Of a stretch of DNA of 64,000 nucleotides, positions 47,755 through 56,346 are shown one piece after another (within the stretch, counting starts at the first letter, position 1; each line of letters begins with the position of its first letter). A program made the translations under genes and the position numbers. This stretch comes from Pontibacter cellulosilyticus (GTDB lineage: Bacteria; Bacteroidota; Bacteroidia; Cytophagales; Hymenobacteraceae): the NCBI RefSeq assembly GCF_014306105.1, contig NZ_JACRVF010000002.1:268273-332272 (forward strand). Reading direction: 5' to 3'. The notes beneath the pieces were generated by a model, which was given only the letters and a program-made list of their open reading frames with translations, was not told the origin of the DNA and searched no databases.

Positions 47755-48387
47755 CTAAGCCATGGCTGTAGAATTCGTTTCGGCCTGTTGCTGCTCTATT
47801 TGTTCAAAATCCTGTCTCGTAATACCATAATAGTTCAGATCAAGCAGTTCGTCAGAATCTGCTCCCCTGTAGTCGCTGCGGATAACCCCCTCTTTTAAAA
47901 AGCCGAACTCTTCTACCAGCTCTCCATAGCAAAGGTTTGTGGCAGTGCAGCGCATGTATACTTTATTTAAATGTAAGGTATGAAAGGCGAAGTTAAGAAT
48001 GGCATAAAGTCCTTCCAACGCCAGTTCTTTGGTCTCTGGCCAGCTGGTAAAGTATAACCCAAGTTCTGCCTTTGGCACCCGGTGGTCCAGGTTTTTTAGG
48101 GCAATGTCGCCTATGTACTCTTCCGTATCCTTTAGCCATACACCAAAGTCAAATGCCTTGCGGTTATCCCACTCCGTGCGAAGCTGCCTCACCTGTGTTT
48201 TGGCATCATCCAGCACGCGCACACGCGATAGTCTGCCGCTAAACGCTGGATTAAGTATGGTGGAGCTTTCTTGTAGCAGGCGCATAAAATCGTTTTCATC
48301 ACCTTGCTGGTAAGGGCGCAAAATAAGGTTAGCTGTTTCGACTCTTTCTTCAAAAGACTCGGGTAGCGTTTCGTGTAAGAGATTCAT
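47755..48387 (-). CDS. GNAT-family N-acetyltransferase (RimJ/RimL-like)
   Basis: A 210-residue acetyltransferase. Typical features are LILRPYQQGDENDFMRLL near the start, GDIALKNLDHRVPKAELGLY for the central strands and MRCTATNLCYGELVEEFGF near the CoA site. Resembles ribosomal-protein Ser/Ala N-acetyltransferases. Convergent with the outer-membrane protein gene, 49 bp apart. Confidence 0.88.
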   Translation of the reverse strand: MNLLHETLPESFEERVETANLILRPYQQGDENDFMRLLQESSTILNPAFSGRLSRVRVLDDAKTQVRQLRTEWDNRKAFDFGVWLKDTEEYIGDIALKNLDHRVPKAELGLYFTSWPETKELALEGLYAILNFAFHTLHLNKVYMRCTATNLCYGELVEEFGFLKEGVIRSDYRGADSDELLDLNYYGITRQDFEQIEQQQAETNSTAMA

Positions 48388-48549
48388 GGTAGCTGGTAAA
48401 TTATTTAACTCATACTTTATTATGGGGCTTTGTTATCTAATACGCTAACTATAGAAAAATGTGTGGCTCCTGATTAATCATCACATCATATTAACTGCAA
48501 AGCGACGTTTGCCGTTAACAGTTAGCACACTACAAAACATTAAAACGCT

Positions 48550-49419
48550 ATGATTACAGGAAACAGACTTAAAGATAAAGTAGCCATCGTTACAGGTGGT
48601 GGTACAGGTATCGGCGAAGCCATTTGTAAAAAGTTTGCCCAGGAGGGAGCACGCGTAGTTGTGGCTGGCTTCCCAGACGATCCCGTTGCCAAAGTAGCTA
48701 AAGAGATTAAGGAGAAGGGAGGCACTGCGATAGATTTTACCGGAGATCTTTCGACCATGGCCGATGCGCAAAGCTGTGTAAAGCTGGCCGTGAAAGAGTT
48801 CGGAAAGCTGGATATCCTCATCAACAATGCGGGCGTTTTCCCTGAGGTTAACTTACTGCAGGACTATTCTGAAGAGGCTTTTGACTACATGATAAAAAAC
48901 AACCTGCGATCTGCTTTCTTGATGAGTAAAGTTGCTTTACCGGAGCTTCACAAGACAAAGGGCAACATTATATCGGCTGGCTCTGAGGCTGGCAAAATAG
49001 GTATAGCCCAAAACGCACCCTATGGCGGTACCAAAGGTTTTATGCATGCATTTATAAAAGGCCTGGCCGTGGAGCAGGCGCAGTTTGGCGTACGCTGCAA
49101 CTTAGTAGGCCCAGGACCCATCGATACCGCCTGGACGCACGCCAGTACCGGCCCAATGGACAGTAAAATGGTGAAGACTATGAAAGAGGCAACGCCTATG
49201 GGACGGCGCGGCACTCCGGAAGAAGTCGCCAATGTATACTTGTTCCTGGCCTCAGAGGAGGCATCTTATGTAACAGGTGCCTTGTATATGGTTGATGGCG
49301 GCATTACTGTAGCCAAAGGCGGTGTAGGTGGCCAGGCAGATTCAAGTATGAAAGATGAGCCAGACGGAGAGCTGAAACTCAAGCATTCCAAGGAAGGGCA
49401 TACAGAGATAAGGGAGTAG
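48550..49419 (+). CDS. Short-chain dehydrogenase/reductase
   Basis: A 289-residue classical SDR. Cofactor motif TGGGTGIGEAI (about 15-25), NNAG motif in ILINNAGVFPE, catalytic Tyr-Lys in YGGTKGF with Ser in ISAGSEAG, and the closing SYVTGALYMVDGG. The C-terminal ~35 residues (after VAKGGVGG) are an acidic/basic extension not needed for the fold. Substrate unknown. Confidence 0.9.
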   Translation: MITGNRLKDKVAIVTGGGTGIGEAICKKFAQEGARVVVAGFPDDPVAKVAKEIKEKGGTAIDFTGDLSTMADAQSCVKLAVKEFGKLDILINNAGVFPEVNLLQDYSEEAFDYMIKNNLRSAFLMSKVALPELHKTKGNIISAGSEAGKIGIAQNAPYGGTKGFMHAFIKGLAVEQAQFGVRCNLVGPGPIDTAWTHASTGPMDSKMVKTMKEATPMGRRGTPEEVANVYLFLASEEASYVTGALYMVDGGITVAKGGVGGQADSSMKDEPDGELKLKHSKEGHTEIRE

Positions 49420-49569
49420 TGGTTTTGAAGGGCAGTTATATAGCTGCTCTTCCTCAGTTTTAATTGTCTATACTTTCACCTTCGGCTTTGGTGCTCTCAA
49501 ACTAAGGGCCCGGATGGACACTTCTTAACTGGCTGTTATTGCAAAAGAAGCAAAACATGAGTTTTGTAG

Positions 49570-49589
49570 GGACAGGTCGCGACCTGTCC
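49570..49589. repeat. 20-bp perfect palindrome
   Basis: GGACAGGTCGCGACCTGTCC is self-complementary across all 20 bases; it is preceded by TGTAG and followed by TTT. It resembles small 'GACAGGTCGCGACCTGTC' interspersed palindromes found in many bacterial spacers. Confidence 0.75.
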
Positions 49590-49643
49590 TTTGAACGGCT
49601 GAGGCTATGAAACTATACTTCTGCTAAAGCAATAACAGAAAGT

Positions 49644-49659
49644 CCCCCTTCGAAGGGGG
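49644..49659. repeat. 16-bp perfect palindrome
   Basis: CCCCCTTCGAAGGGGG is fully self-complementary and is followed by CGTAGGGGGATGAC. It sits just left of the MITE-like remnant and may be the fused end of another element. Confidence 0.65.
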
Positions 49660-49677
49660 CGTAGGGGGATGACTAAC

Positions 49678-49766
49678 GGCTGCTACGGAGCTTATACTTT
49701 AGCCAATAGCAACGCCAAAGATCCCTGTCTTGGATAAGGAGGTAAGGGGTGATTGGCCCCGGTAGC
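49678..49766. repeat. MITE-like element remnant, copy C
   Basis: 49678-49704 (GGCTGCTACGGAGCTTATAC onward) matches interior blocks of copies A (11390-11419) and D (60438-60469, opposite strand), and 49729-49766 (CTTGGATAAGGAGGTAAGGG, then a GGCCCCGGTA end) is a decayed right arm. The left arm is absent. Confidence 0.6.
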
Positions 49767-49796
49767 TAATAACCTCTGATACTGACAGAAATATTT

Positions 49797-49898
49797 AAGA
49801 CCTCGCGGCGTCTTTATGACCCGCGAGCGTCTAGGACTAAAAGGCAAGAACCTCTACATCCCAGACACTCGCGGGACCTCCAGACGCCGCGAGGTCTT
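49797..49898. repeat. Nested inverted repeat (AGACCTCGCGGCGTCT family)
   Basis: Outer arms 49797-49813 and 49882-49898 are exact 17-bp reverse complements (AAGACCTCGCGGCGTCT). Inside, CCCGCGAGCGTCTAGG (49820 on) pairs imperfectly with CCAGACACTCGCGGG (49861-49875). GC-rich and unlike the surrounding sequence. Confidence 0.8.
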
Positions 49899-50062
49899 TT
49901 AGTAAAATATGCAGAAGACGTGGAGTGGGAAAGCGCTTCAGGGATAGTTCAAAAATTTGAAGCCCGGAACAGCAGGTTAATTAGAGTCTTGGCTGCTCAA
50001 AGTAGAAATAAAAGCTGCAGCGGTTTTACACGAAGAAGTATAAAGCTGCTTACCAAACAAGC

Positions 50063-50100
50063 AAAAAGCCTCTGCCATACTTTTATGGCAGAGGCTTTTT
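50063..50100 (-). terminator. Terminator after the 50126 gene
   Basis: Perfect 15-bp stem AAAAAGCCTCTGCCA/TGGCAGAGGCTTTTT (50063-50077 with 50086-50100), extendable by two pairs. On the minus strand it follows the stop codon of the 142-residue protein gene. Confidence 0.85.
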
Positions 50101-50125
50101 ATATCGCTACAAGTATAATTTATAC

Positions 50126-50554
50126 TTACTGATTTAGGAATGGATAACTAAAGTGCTTAGGGCTGTGCAGTTGCTGCTGCGCCATCATCACATCTAATGT
50201 ATGAGCCGTTTCTTTGAAGAACTCCAGTCGGCGGTACAGCATTTCTTTCTGAAGTACAGTACCAGTAGCTGTTTTCATATAAGCTCTTTTGTCCTCCAAC
50301 ACATGGTGCATTACTTCATTTGCCTTCTCCTCGTTTTGCGCATACCACTGCTGAAAGTCAAACAGGCGGGCAGCACCCGGTGTAGACGACTGGAAATCCA
50401 GGCCGTGCAGGCGAAGTACATCTGCCAGTAAATCTATCTCCAGTGGGATAGAGGTATTATATGGCATAGAGCGCACTTCCAGTTTACTGTTAAGTGCACC
50501 AGCTATAGTTGCCAGGTTATCTTTAAAGCGAAAGTATAAAGCAGCCGCCTCCAT
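50126..50554 (-). CDS. Hypothetical cytoplasmic protein
   Basis: A 142-residue protein that I do not recognise. It has no signal peptide or membrane segment and looks largely helical (LYFRFKDNLATIAGALNSKL, EEKANEVMHHVLEDKRAYMK, QKEMLYRRLEFFKETAHTLD). It lies about 125 bp downstream of the MoxR gene on the same strand and could belong to that transcript. Confidence 0.6.
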   Translation of the reverse strand: MEAAALYFRFKDNLATIAGALNSKLEVRSMPYNTSIPLEIDLLADVLRLHGLDFQSSTPGAARLFDFQQWYAQNEEKANEVMHHVLEDKRAYMKTATGTVLQKEMLYRRLEFFKETAHTLDVMMAQQQLHSPKHFSYPFLNQ

Positions 50555-50678
50555 AAAATCTATTGGTAATGTGAATAAAATTGAACGGGTGCAAAATTAC
50601 ACCAATAAGGTTGAATTGCTAAATTGTTTGATGGTTAATTGTTGAAAGCACAGAAAGGGCCAAAATAACAATCAACAA

Positions 50679-51644
50679 TTATAACAACTCTCGGATAATC
50701 TGCTCTTCGGTAATTCCCTCTGCCTCTGCTTTGAAATTGCGCACGATGCGGTGGCGAAGTATAGGCATAGCCACGGCCTGAACGTCTTCGATGTCGGGGC
50801 TGTACTTGCCGTTAAGGATGGCGTTACACTTAGCTCCTACAATAAGGTGCTGAGAGGCTCTTGGGCCTGCGCCCCATTCCAGATACTGGTTTGCCTGATT
50901 CGAAGCCATTGGCTGGCCAGGACGGGTTTTGTGTACCAGTTGCACGGCATACTCCACCACATTGTCAACTACAGGCACGCGGCGCACCAGTTGCTGAAAA
51001 GCCATGATGTCGTCGGCGTGTAAAATCTTGTTAAGCTGAGTGGTGAAAGCGCCGGTTGTGTTTTTTACGATCTGCAGTTCCGACTCATAGCTCGGATAGC
51101 CAAGCGTAATGTTAAACATAAAGCGGTCTAGCTGCGCCTCGGGTAGGGGATAGGTACCTTCCTGCTCTATTGGGTTTTGGGTGGCCAGTACAAAGAACGG
51201 ACGAGGTAAAGTATACCTGTGGCCTGCAACTGTAACGGCATGCTCCTGCATCGCCTCCAGCAAAGCTGCCTGTGTTTTAGGCGGGGTTCGGTTAATCTCG
51301 TCGGCCAGTACAATGTTGGCAAACACAGGGCCGGTTACAAATTTAAAGTTACGGTCTTTGTCCAGGGTTTCAGCACCTACAATGTCGGAGGGCATAAGGT
51401 CGGGCGTAAACTGCACCCTGCTGAAGGACATATCCAGGGAGTTGGCGATGGTCTGGATCAGGAGCGTTTTGGCAAGCCCCGGAACACCCACCAGGAGGCA
51501 GTGCCCCTGACAAAAAACAGCTGTGAGTACTAATCTTACTACTTCTTCCTGGCCTACAATAACCTTCGATATTTCGGAGGTGAGGGTGCGGTAAGCATCG
51601 TGTAGTGCGTCGGCTGCTTCTTTGTCAGAGGAGAACTGCGTCAT
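50679..51644 (-). CDS. MoxR-family AAA+ ATPase
   Basis: A 321-residue ATPase of the MoxR/AAA_3 group, chaperones often acting with VWA-domain proteins. Walker A GVPGLAKTLL (about 58-67), Walker B VLADEINRTPPKTQAALLEAM, sensor-1 LATQNPIEQEGTYPLPEAQLD. No VWA/DUF58 gene follows in this cluster. It starts 8 bp after the end of the SurA-like gene, so is likely in the same operon as the two PPIase genes. Confidence 0.92.
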   Translation of the reverse strand: MTQFSSDKEAADALHDAYRTLTSEISKVIVGQEEVVRLVLTAVFCQGHCLLVGVPGLAKTLLIQTIANSLDMSFSRVQFTPDLMPSDIVGAETLDKDRNFKFVTGPVFANIVLADEINRTPPKTQAALLEAMQEHAVTVAGHRYTLPRPFFVLATQNPIEQEGTYPLPEAQLDRFMFNITLGYPSYESELQIVKNTTGAFTTQLNKILHADDIMAFQQLVRRVPVVDNVVEYAVQLVHKTRPGQPMASNQANQYLEWGAGPRASQHLIVGAKCNAILNGKYSPDIEDVQAVAMPILRHRIVRNFKAEAEGITEEQIIRELL

Positions 51645-51651
51645 AGTTTTT

Positions 51652-53040
51652 TTATTGGGTTAAATCGAGAACATTGCAATCCTTGTATTCCGGATCAATC
51701 TCTATAAATACAGTATCGATATTCTTCCGGAACCAATCTTCAACGGCTTTTCCCTTCTTCTGGTTTAGCGCCGCTGTAGCTATTTTTTGATAATCGTCTT
51801 GTAGGTTTGCCAAGTGCGGTTTAGACTTAGACTTTAATGAGATAATGCGCACAGCCTCCTGGCCATCTTCCGTACGGAAAGGAATCGGTTTAGATATCTC
51901 GCCTACCTGCATGGTGTCGATCACGAAGAAGATAGATGGGTCTACCTGGTCCATCGGGATGTACATGCTGCCAGTGGCACGGCTTGTAATAGAGCCGCCG
52001 TTGTCTTTTGTCTGCTTATCGTCAGAGAAATCTTTTGCAGCTTTTGCAAACGTAATGCTGTCGTTTACAATAAGTGTGCGCACGCTATCGAGTTCGGCAG
52101 CAGCAGAGGCAATATCTACTGTGGCAGTAGCTGGTTTAAGCAGGATGTGACGCGTATTAAATTCCTGGCCTTTACGCTCGATCAACTGGATCAGGTGAAA
52201 ACCAAATTGAGATTCAACTACGTTCGACATTTGACCTGGCTCCAAGCGCATAGCTGCAGCCTCATATTCTGGCACCAACTCTTTTTTCTTGAAGAAGCCA
52301 AGCTCTCCACCAGCCGATGCAGAACCCGGGTCTTGTGAGTACTGGCGTGCAAGGGTTGCGAAATCTTCTCCTGCAAGAACACGCTTACGCAGCTCTTCCA
52401 GTTTCTGGCGAGCTGCTAATTTTTGCTGCTTACTTACCTGTGCATACTTTACGATCTGGGCAAGTTCTACTTCGCTGGAGAAGTATGGCAAGCTGTCGGT
52501 AGGGATGGTATTAAAGTAGCGTTTAATTTCTTTTGGCGTTACCTTGATCTTGCCGGCAATTTCCTGCTGCATTTTCTCGGCCACCATCTGCTCTTTAACC
52601 GTTTTGCGCAACTCATCTTTAAGCTGCTTTATACTTTTGTTGTAATACTGCTCCAGTCGCTCCACGCCACCTACCTGAGCGGTAAGGTATTCAATGCGTC
52701 GGTTAAGCTGATCCGTAACCATGGCGTCGTCTACCACTACAGAGTCAATCTCGGCGCGGGCAAGCAAAAGCTTCTCCTGCACCATAGAACGAAGTATGTC
52801 GCACTTCAGCGCCTCGTTAGGCTGCTGTTTAGATTGGGCCAGGTACTGCAGATAGCTGAACTCCAAATCGGAGCGAAGTATGATCTGGTTGTCTATTTTG
52901 GCGATGATGCCATCCACTTTACGCTGAACTGGCACCTGGGCCATAGCAGAAAGTGAAGAAATGATAAAGCAAATTGCGACAAAGGCTAGTTTGCCAAAAT
53001 TGATTGTCTTTCTCAAGGTTATACTACTTATTTTGAACAC
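51652..53040 (-). CDS. SurA-like periplasmic peptidylprolyl isomerase
   Basis: The 462-residue product has a signal peptide (ending SLSAMAQ), a SurA N-terminal chaperone region (VDGIIAKIDNQIILRSDLEF) and two parvulin domains (about 170-275, with GEDFATLARQYSQDPGSASA and FGFHLIQLIERKG; about 280-390, with FNTRHILLKP). SurA guides unfolded outer-membrane proteins. The frame starts with GTG at 53040; a TTG eight codons later (53016) gives a more compact signal peptide and could be the true start. Upstream lies the larger PPIase gene. Confidence 0.9.
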   Translation of the reverse strand: MFKISSITLRKTINFGKLAFVAICFIISSLSAMAQVPVQRKVDGIIAKIDNQIILRSDLEFSYLQYLAQSKQQPNEALKCDILRSMVQEKLLLARAEIDSVVVDDAMVTDQLNRRIEYLTAQVGGVERLEQYYNKSIKQLKDELRKTVKEQMVAEKMQQEIAGKIKVTPKEIKRYFNTIPTDSLPYFSSEVELAQIVKYAQVSKQQKLAARQKLEELRKRVLAGEDFATLARQYSQDPGSASAGGELGFFKKKELVPEYEAAAMRLEPGQMSNVVESQFGFHLIQLIERKGQEFNTRHILLKPATATVDIASAAAELDSVRTLIVNDSITFAKAAKDFSDDKQTKDNGGSITSRATGSMYIPMDQVDPSIFFVIDTMQVGEISKPIPFRTEDGQEAVRIISLKSKSKPHLANLQDDYQKIATAALNQKKGKAVEDWFRKNIDTVFIEIDPEYKDCNVLDLTQ

Positions 53041-53130
53041 GCTGCTTAAACAACGTGCAAGATACTGCTTTATTCTGAGTTTCGGGATTTTGCTTTTACT
53101 GCATCAAAAAAAGGACCAACTGTGGCAGTC

Positions 53131-55437
53131 TTACTTCTTAACTAATTTATCAAGCTCGGCCTGGTTCACGTTTACCGGGTACTTTTCGCGCAACTGATTT
53201 ACCCATTGCTGTTCTAAGTAATTCTGATAGTCTGAGATAACCAGGCCGCGTGTTTCGTTTAGCTCTTTATAAGCAGGCTCCAGCACCTCGTCAATAATGA
53301 TCAGGTACTCGCGTCCGTTCTGCTGCAACGTATAAGTGCCTTTTTCCCACTTCACAGAATCCAGTACCTTGTTTTCGCCTTTCTGGAATTTCTTCTCTGT
53401 TATCTGCACATCAAGCGGGTTGCTTGCATTTAGGTTATCTGCAAGGGCGCTTACATCAGATGAATACAGTGTAAAGGATGCACGGCGGTTACGGCGGCGG
53501 CCTGTCTCGGTATTATCTGGTCCGGCCTGTTTTGTTTTACCAAGTGCATTCGTTTTCAGCTGTGAGGCTGGCACACCTTCATCTGTCAGGTACTTCACGA
53601 TGCGCTGTGTACGCAGGTTGGCAATGTTGTCTTTTGCTGCTGCCTCACGCGCATCGGCGTGGCCATTTACATCTAACGATAGTGTTGGGTTGTTTTTCAG
53701 GATCTCTGCGAACTCATTCAGCTTTAACGTAGCATCTTTTGTAAGCTCTGCTTTATTCTGTTCAAACAGCACGTCTGGCAGGTTAGCAGATTTAACAGGA
53801 TAACGACGAACAGACAGTTGCTGCTGCGCTTTGTTTAGCAGGTCCTTGTTTGCGGCGCTTATTACAGTAGCCTGAGCACGTGGGCCCCACTTATACTTTT
53901 CTTTATTCTGCTCAAAGTAAGCTTTCAAACCAACAGAGTCTTCCACAGCCTTAGACCATACTTTCTCGTCCATCAGCTGGAAAAGCAGGATGCCGTCGTG
54001 ATACTCCTTCACCAGCATTCTATAGTCTGTATACTTGTTCTCCAGGTTGGCCTTTTCGTAATCAACCAGGCTCTTGTCTACAAAGGCATCGTAAAGCGTT
54101 TGCATCGCATACTCCGGTGTACCTGTTGCGCGCGGTCGCTGCTGCTCTTTTGCAAAGGCATAAAAGTCAGCAACTGTATAAGGCTTGCCTTGTATTGTGA
54201 AAAGTGTCTGGCTAAGCGTTTTATCGTTCGTGTCGTAGTTCCACTTGCCCTGCAGCAACTCTGCATTTGCTTTGCCGAACGCGGCAGTTTTGGCAGCGGC
54301 AACCTCTGTAAAATTATTCTCTGCTTTAACGCGCTTCAGAAAAGCTGTGCGGTTAAGCTCAGAGCGGGAGTCTTTGGCTATTTTATTACGCAGGTTCTGC
54401 TCCATGTCCTCGAAAGGAGGCAGGCCACGCTTATCAATCAATTTAATAATGTGCCAGCCGTAAGGTGTAAGCAAAGGCTTGGCAACCTCGCCTTCCTTGT
54501 TCAGTGCAAAAGCGGCATCTTCGAAGTTAGGAATCATGCGGCCTGTGCCAAACCAAGGCAGTTCACCACCGTTCTGGGCAGAGTTGGCATCCTCAGAGAA
54601 CTCTGCAGCCAGCTTGTCCCAGTTTTCGTTGCGTTGCAGGCGCTTGTAAATAGCATCAATGCGCTGCTTTGCAGCCAGCGAGTCGGCTTTAGGCATGCCC
54701 GGTGTAGCACGCACCATAATATGCGCTACTTTTACCTCGCCACGTGCCTGGCGCTTATCATGTACTTTAATTAAATGATAACCAAATCGGGTACGCACCG
54801 GCATCGAAACCTGACCGGCAGGCGTTTTATAGGCCGCATCCTCGAAAGGATACACCATCTGCATAGAGGTGAAATACCCCAGGTTTCCTTTGTTGTCGGC
54901 TGCAGATGGATCCTGTGAGTAAGTTTGAGCTAATTTGCCGAAGTCTTCGCCGCTAAGAGCGCGCTGGCGTATCTCCATAGCCTTATTGTAGGCTGCAAGC
55001 GTATCTTCTGGGGCAGCTTCTGGCTGTAGCGTTAATAGTATGTGTGATGCATTTACCTCTTGGCCCAGGCGGTCGTATGCCTGCTTTACCAGCTGGTCTG
55101 TTACACTTTTCTCTGATAAGTATGGCTGGGCAAGCTGCTCTTTGTAACCTTCCAATTCCCGCTTAAAGGCCATGGTGGTATCCAAGCCACGGCTCTCGGC
55201 TTCTTTTACCTTTAGCTTGAAATTGGTGTACAGTTTAAGGTAATCGGTTACGCTTTCGCGGGTGTAGGCATCTTCGTTCCCGGCATTGTTCTTCTCATAA
55301 ACATACTGGAACTCCGATGTGGAAATAGGCTCAGAGCCTAATGTGGCGATAGCTGGTTCTTTGGAGTCGTTCTTCTTGGTTGCAGTGCACCCGGCCATTA
55401 AAAGGGCGGCTGCAACAAGTAGGTGGTTGCTGCGCAT
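53131..55437 (-). CDS. Lipoprotein parvulin-type PPIase with inserted OmpA-like domain
   Basis: A 768-residue lipoprotein (lipobox LLMAGC, Cys17). It has a SurA-like N-terminal helical part (about 28-120), parvulin domain 1 (about 128-228, VNASHILLTL to FGYHLIKV), parvulin domain 2 (about 232-338, VKVAHIMVRA to YGWHIIKL), a helical part, an OmpA peptidoglycan-binding domain (about 555-658, with VNGHADAREAA and NLRTQRIVKYL) and a final 110 residues that resume the PPIase C-terminal region. The OmpA domain thus looks inserted, not appended. It would tether a folding factor to the cell wall. First gene of the PPIase-SurA-MoxR group. Confidence 0.9.
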   Translation of the reverse strand: MRSNHLLVAAALLMAGCTATKKNDSKEPAIATLGSEPISTSEFQYVYEKNNAGNEDAYTRESVTDYLKLYTNFKLKVKEAESRGLDTTMAFKRELEGYKEQLAQPYLSEKSVTDQLVKQAYDRLGQEVNASHILLTLQPEAAPEDTLAAYNKAMEIRQRALSGEDFGKLAQTYSQDPSAADNKGNLGYFTSMQMVYPFEDAAYKTPAGQVSMPVRTRFGYHLIKVHDKRQARGEVKVAHIMVRATPGMPKADSLAAKQRIDAIYKRLQRNENWDKLAAEFSEDANSAQNGGELPWFGTGRMIPNFEDAAFALNKEGEVAKPLLTPYGWHIIKLIDKRGLPPFEDMEQNLRNKIAKDSRSELNRTAFLKRVKAENNFTEVAAAKTAAFGKANAELLQGKWNYDTNDKTLSQTLFTIQGKPYTVADFYAFAKEQQRPRATGTPEYAMQTLYDAFVDKSLVDYEKANLENKYTDYRMLVKEYHDGILLFQLMDEKVWSKAVEDSVGLKAYFEQNKEKYKWGPRAQATVISAANKDLLNKAQQQLSVRRYPVKSANLPDVLFEQNKAELTKDATLKLNEFAEILKNNPTLSLDVNGHADAREAAAKDNIANLRTQRIVKYLTDEGVPASQLKTNALGKTKQAGPDNTETGRRRNRRASFTLYSSDVSALADNLNASNPLDVQITEKKFQKGENKVLDSVKWEKGTYTLQQNGREYLIIIDEVLEPAYKELNETRGLVISDYQNYLEQQWVNQLREKYPVNVNQAELDKLVKK

Positions 55438-55580
55438 AAGTTGATTAAAAACAAACTATTAGTATAGCTGATCTGATTCAGACCATGCAATTTTAACTAA
55501 ATTTTCTGACAGATTTGGCAAAAAGTATATCTATAATCCAATTGCTCCCGGATTTGTTCCGGATAACGGCTAATGCGCTG

Positions 55581-55601
55581 TAAAAGTGTGCCGAAGCACC
55601 T
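55581..55601 (-). terminator. Hairpin terminator after the RsbW-like gene
   Basis: On the minus strand, a GTGC-TTCG-GCAC UUCG tetraloop hairpin (55588-55599) follows the stop codon, then ACTTTTA. Short T tract, so moderate. Confidence 0.5.
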
Positions 55602-56011
55602 TATTTTATTTTTTTGTAGAGCACGCAAACGTTCTGGGTACCGTTTGACTCGAACTCTACCTTATCCATAATGCGGTTTACCAGGGCAATGCCCACACCG
55701 CCTTTTTTCCCCTGCCTGATGTTGTCCTCAATGTTGGGCTCCTTATACTTGGATCGCTGAAATGCCAGTCCGTTGTCTGTTATCTCAAACTTTAGCATTC
55801 CGTTTTGCTTTTGTACAGCAAGGTGAATGTACTTGTCGGGGTTTTCGTGGTTAGCGTGGATGATGAGGTTTGCGCATATCTCATCCACGGCTAACACGAT
55901 CTGGTTTGTCATGATATCTGATAACGCAAAGGCGTTCAGATACTCTATGACAAAGTCACGTATTAACTTCAGGTTCTTTTTAGTACAATTTACCCGGATC
56001 GAGTTATTCAT
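55601..56011 (-). CDS. RsbW-like serine/threonine kinase (anti-sigma regulatory factor type)
   Basis: A 136-residue GHKL ATPase. N box EICANLIIHANHENPDK, G1 box EITDNGLAF and G2 GGVGIALVNRIMD fit the HATPase_c_2 group, which phosphorylate STAS-domain antagonists and sequester a partner protein. Its start overlaps the end of the STAS gene by 8 bp. Together with the upstream STAS and PP2C genes it forms a partner-switching module. The final target is unknown as no sigma gene is adjacent. Confidence 0.88.
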   Translation of the reverse strand: MNNSIRVNCTKKNLKLIRDFVIEYLNAFALSDIMTNQIVLAVDEICANLIIHANHENPDKYIHLAVQKQNGMLKFEITDNGLAFQRSKYKEPNIEDNIRQGKKGGVGIALVNRIMDKVEFESNGTQNVCVLYKKIK

Positions 56012-56342
56012 TTGAAACAGTCCTTGCCTCTTCGTAATCCGACACGATGGTCATGAGCAGGTCAAGACCTAGTATCTCAAATACGTTGCGCACTTTGTCC
56101 TGCATGTTGTAAAAAATAAGTTTAATCTGGGCGTCTTCGAAGCGCTGCAGGTGCGAAATAAACACGCCAAGACCAGCAGAGGAAATATAGTTTAGCTTGG
56201 CGCAGTCTACCAGAATTTTGCTGTAGCTCATGATCTTAGGATCAGAAAGCTCCTCGTCAAGTATAACAGAAGAGCTGGCATCCAGTTCACCATCCAGGGT
56301 CATGATGATGGTATTGTCTTTGATTTCTTGTGTAATTTTCAT
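56004..56342 (-). CDS. STAS-domain anti-anti-sigma factor type protein
   Basis: The 112-residue product is a single STAS domain with GELDASSSVILDEEL and the conserved phosphorylatable Ser in YISSAGLGVFISHLQ. In partner-switching systems the dephosphorylated form binds the RsbW-type kinase and frees its target. ATG 56342 is chosen as the family start MKITQ; an in-frame extension upstream overlaps the PP2C gene and has no family similarity. Lies 4 bp after the PP2C stop. Confidence 0.9.
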   Translation of the reverse strand: MKITQEIKDNTIIMTLDGELDASSSVILDEELSDPKIMSYSKILVDCAKLNYISSAGLGVFISHLQRFEDAQIKLIFYNMQDKVRNVFEILGLDLLMTIVSDYEEARTVSNE

Positions 56343-56346
56343 CGGC

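Larger units (their letters stand above)
49420..50125. other. 706-bp gene-free region packed with palindromic repeats
   Basis: No supportable gene lies here; a 70-codon ORF at 49920-50132 has no signal and ends in the terminator. It holds at least four different palindromic elements within 330 bp (49570-49589, 49644-49659, 49678-49766 and 49797-49898) and one terminator at the right end. Between 49420 and 49560 I see nothing of note apart from one TATACTT. Confidence 0.75.

Noticed and set aside
49920..50132. A 70-codon plus-strand frame in the repeat-rich spacer.
   Set aside because: It runs through the terminator of the opposite gene and its translation has no coherent features.
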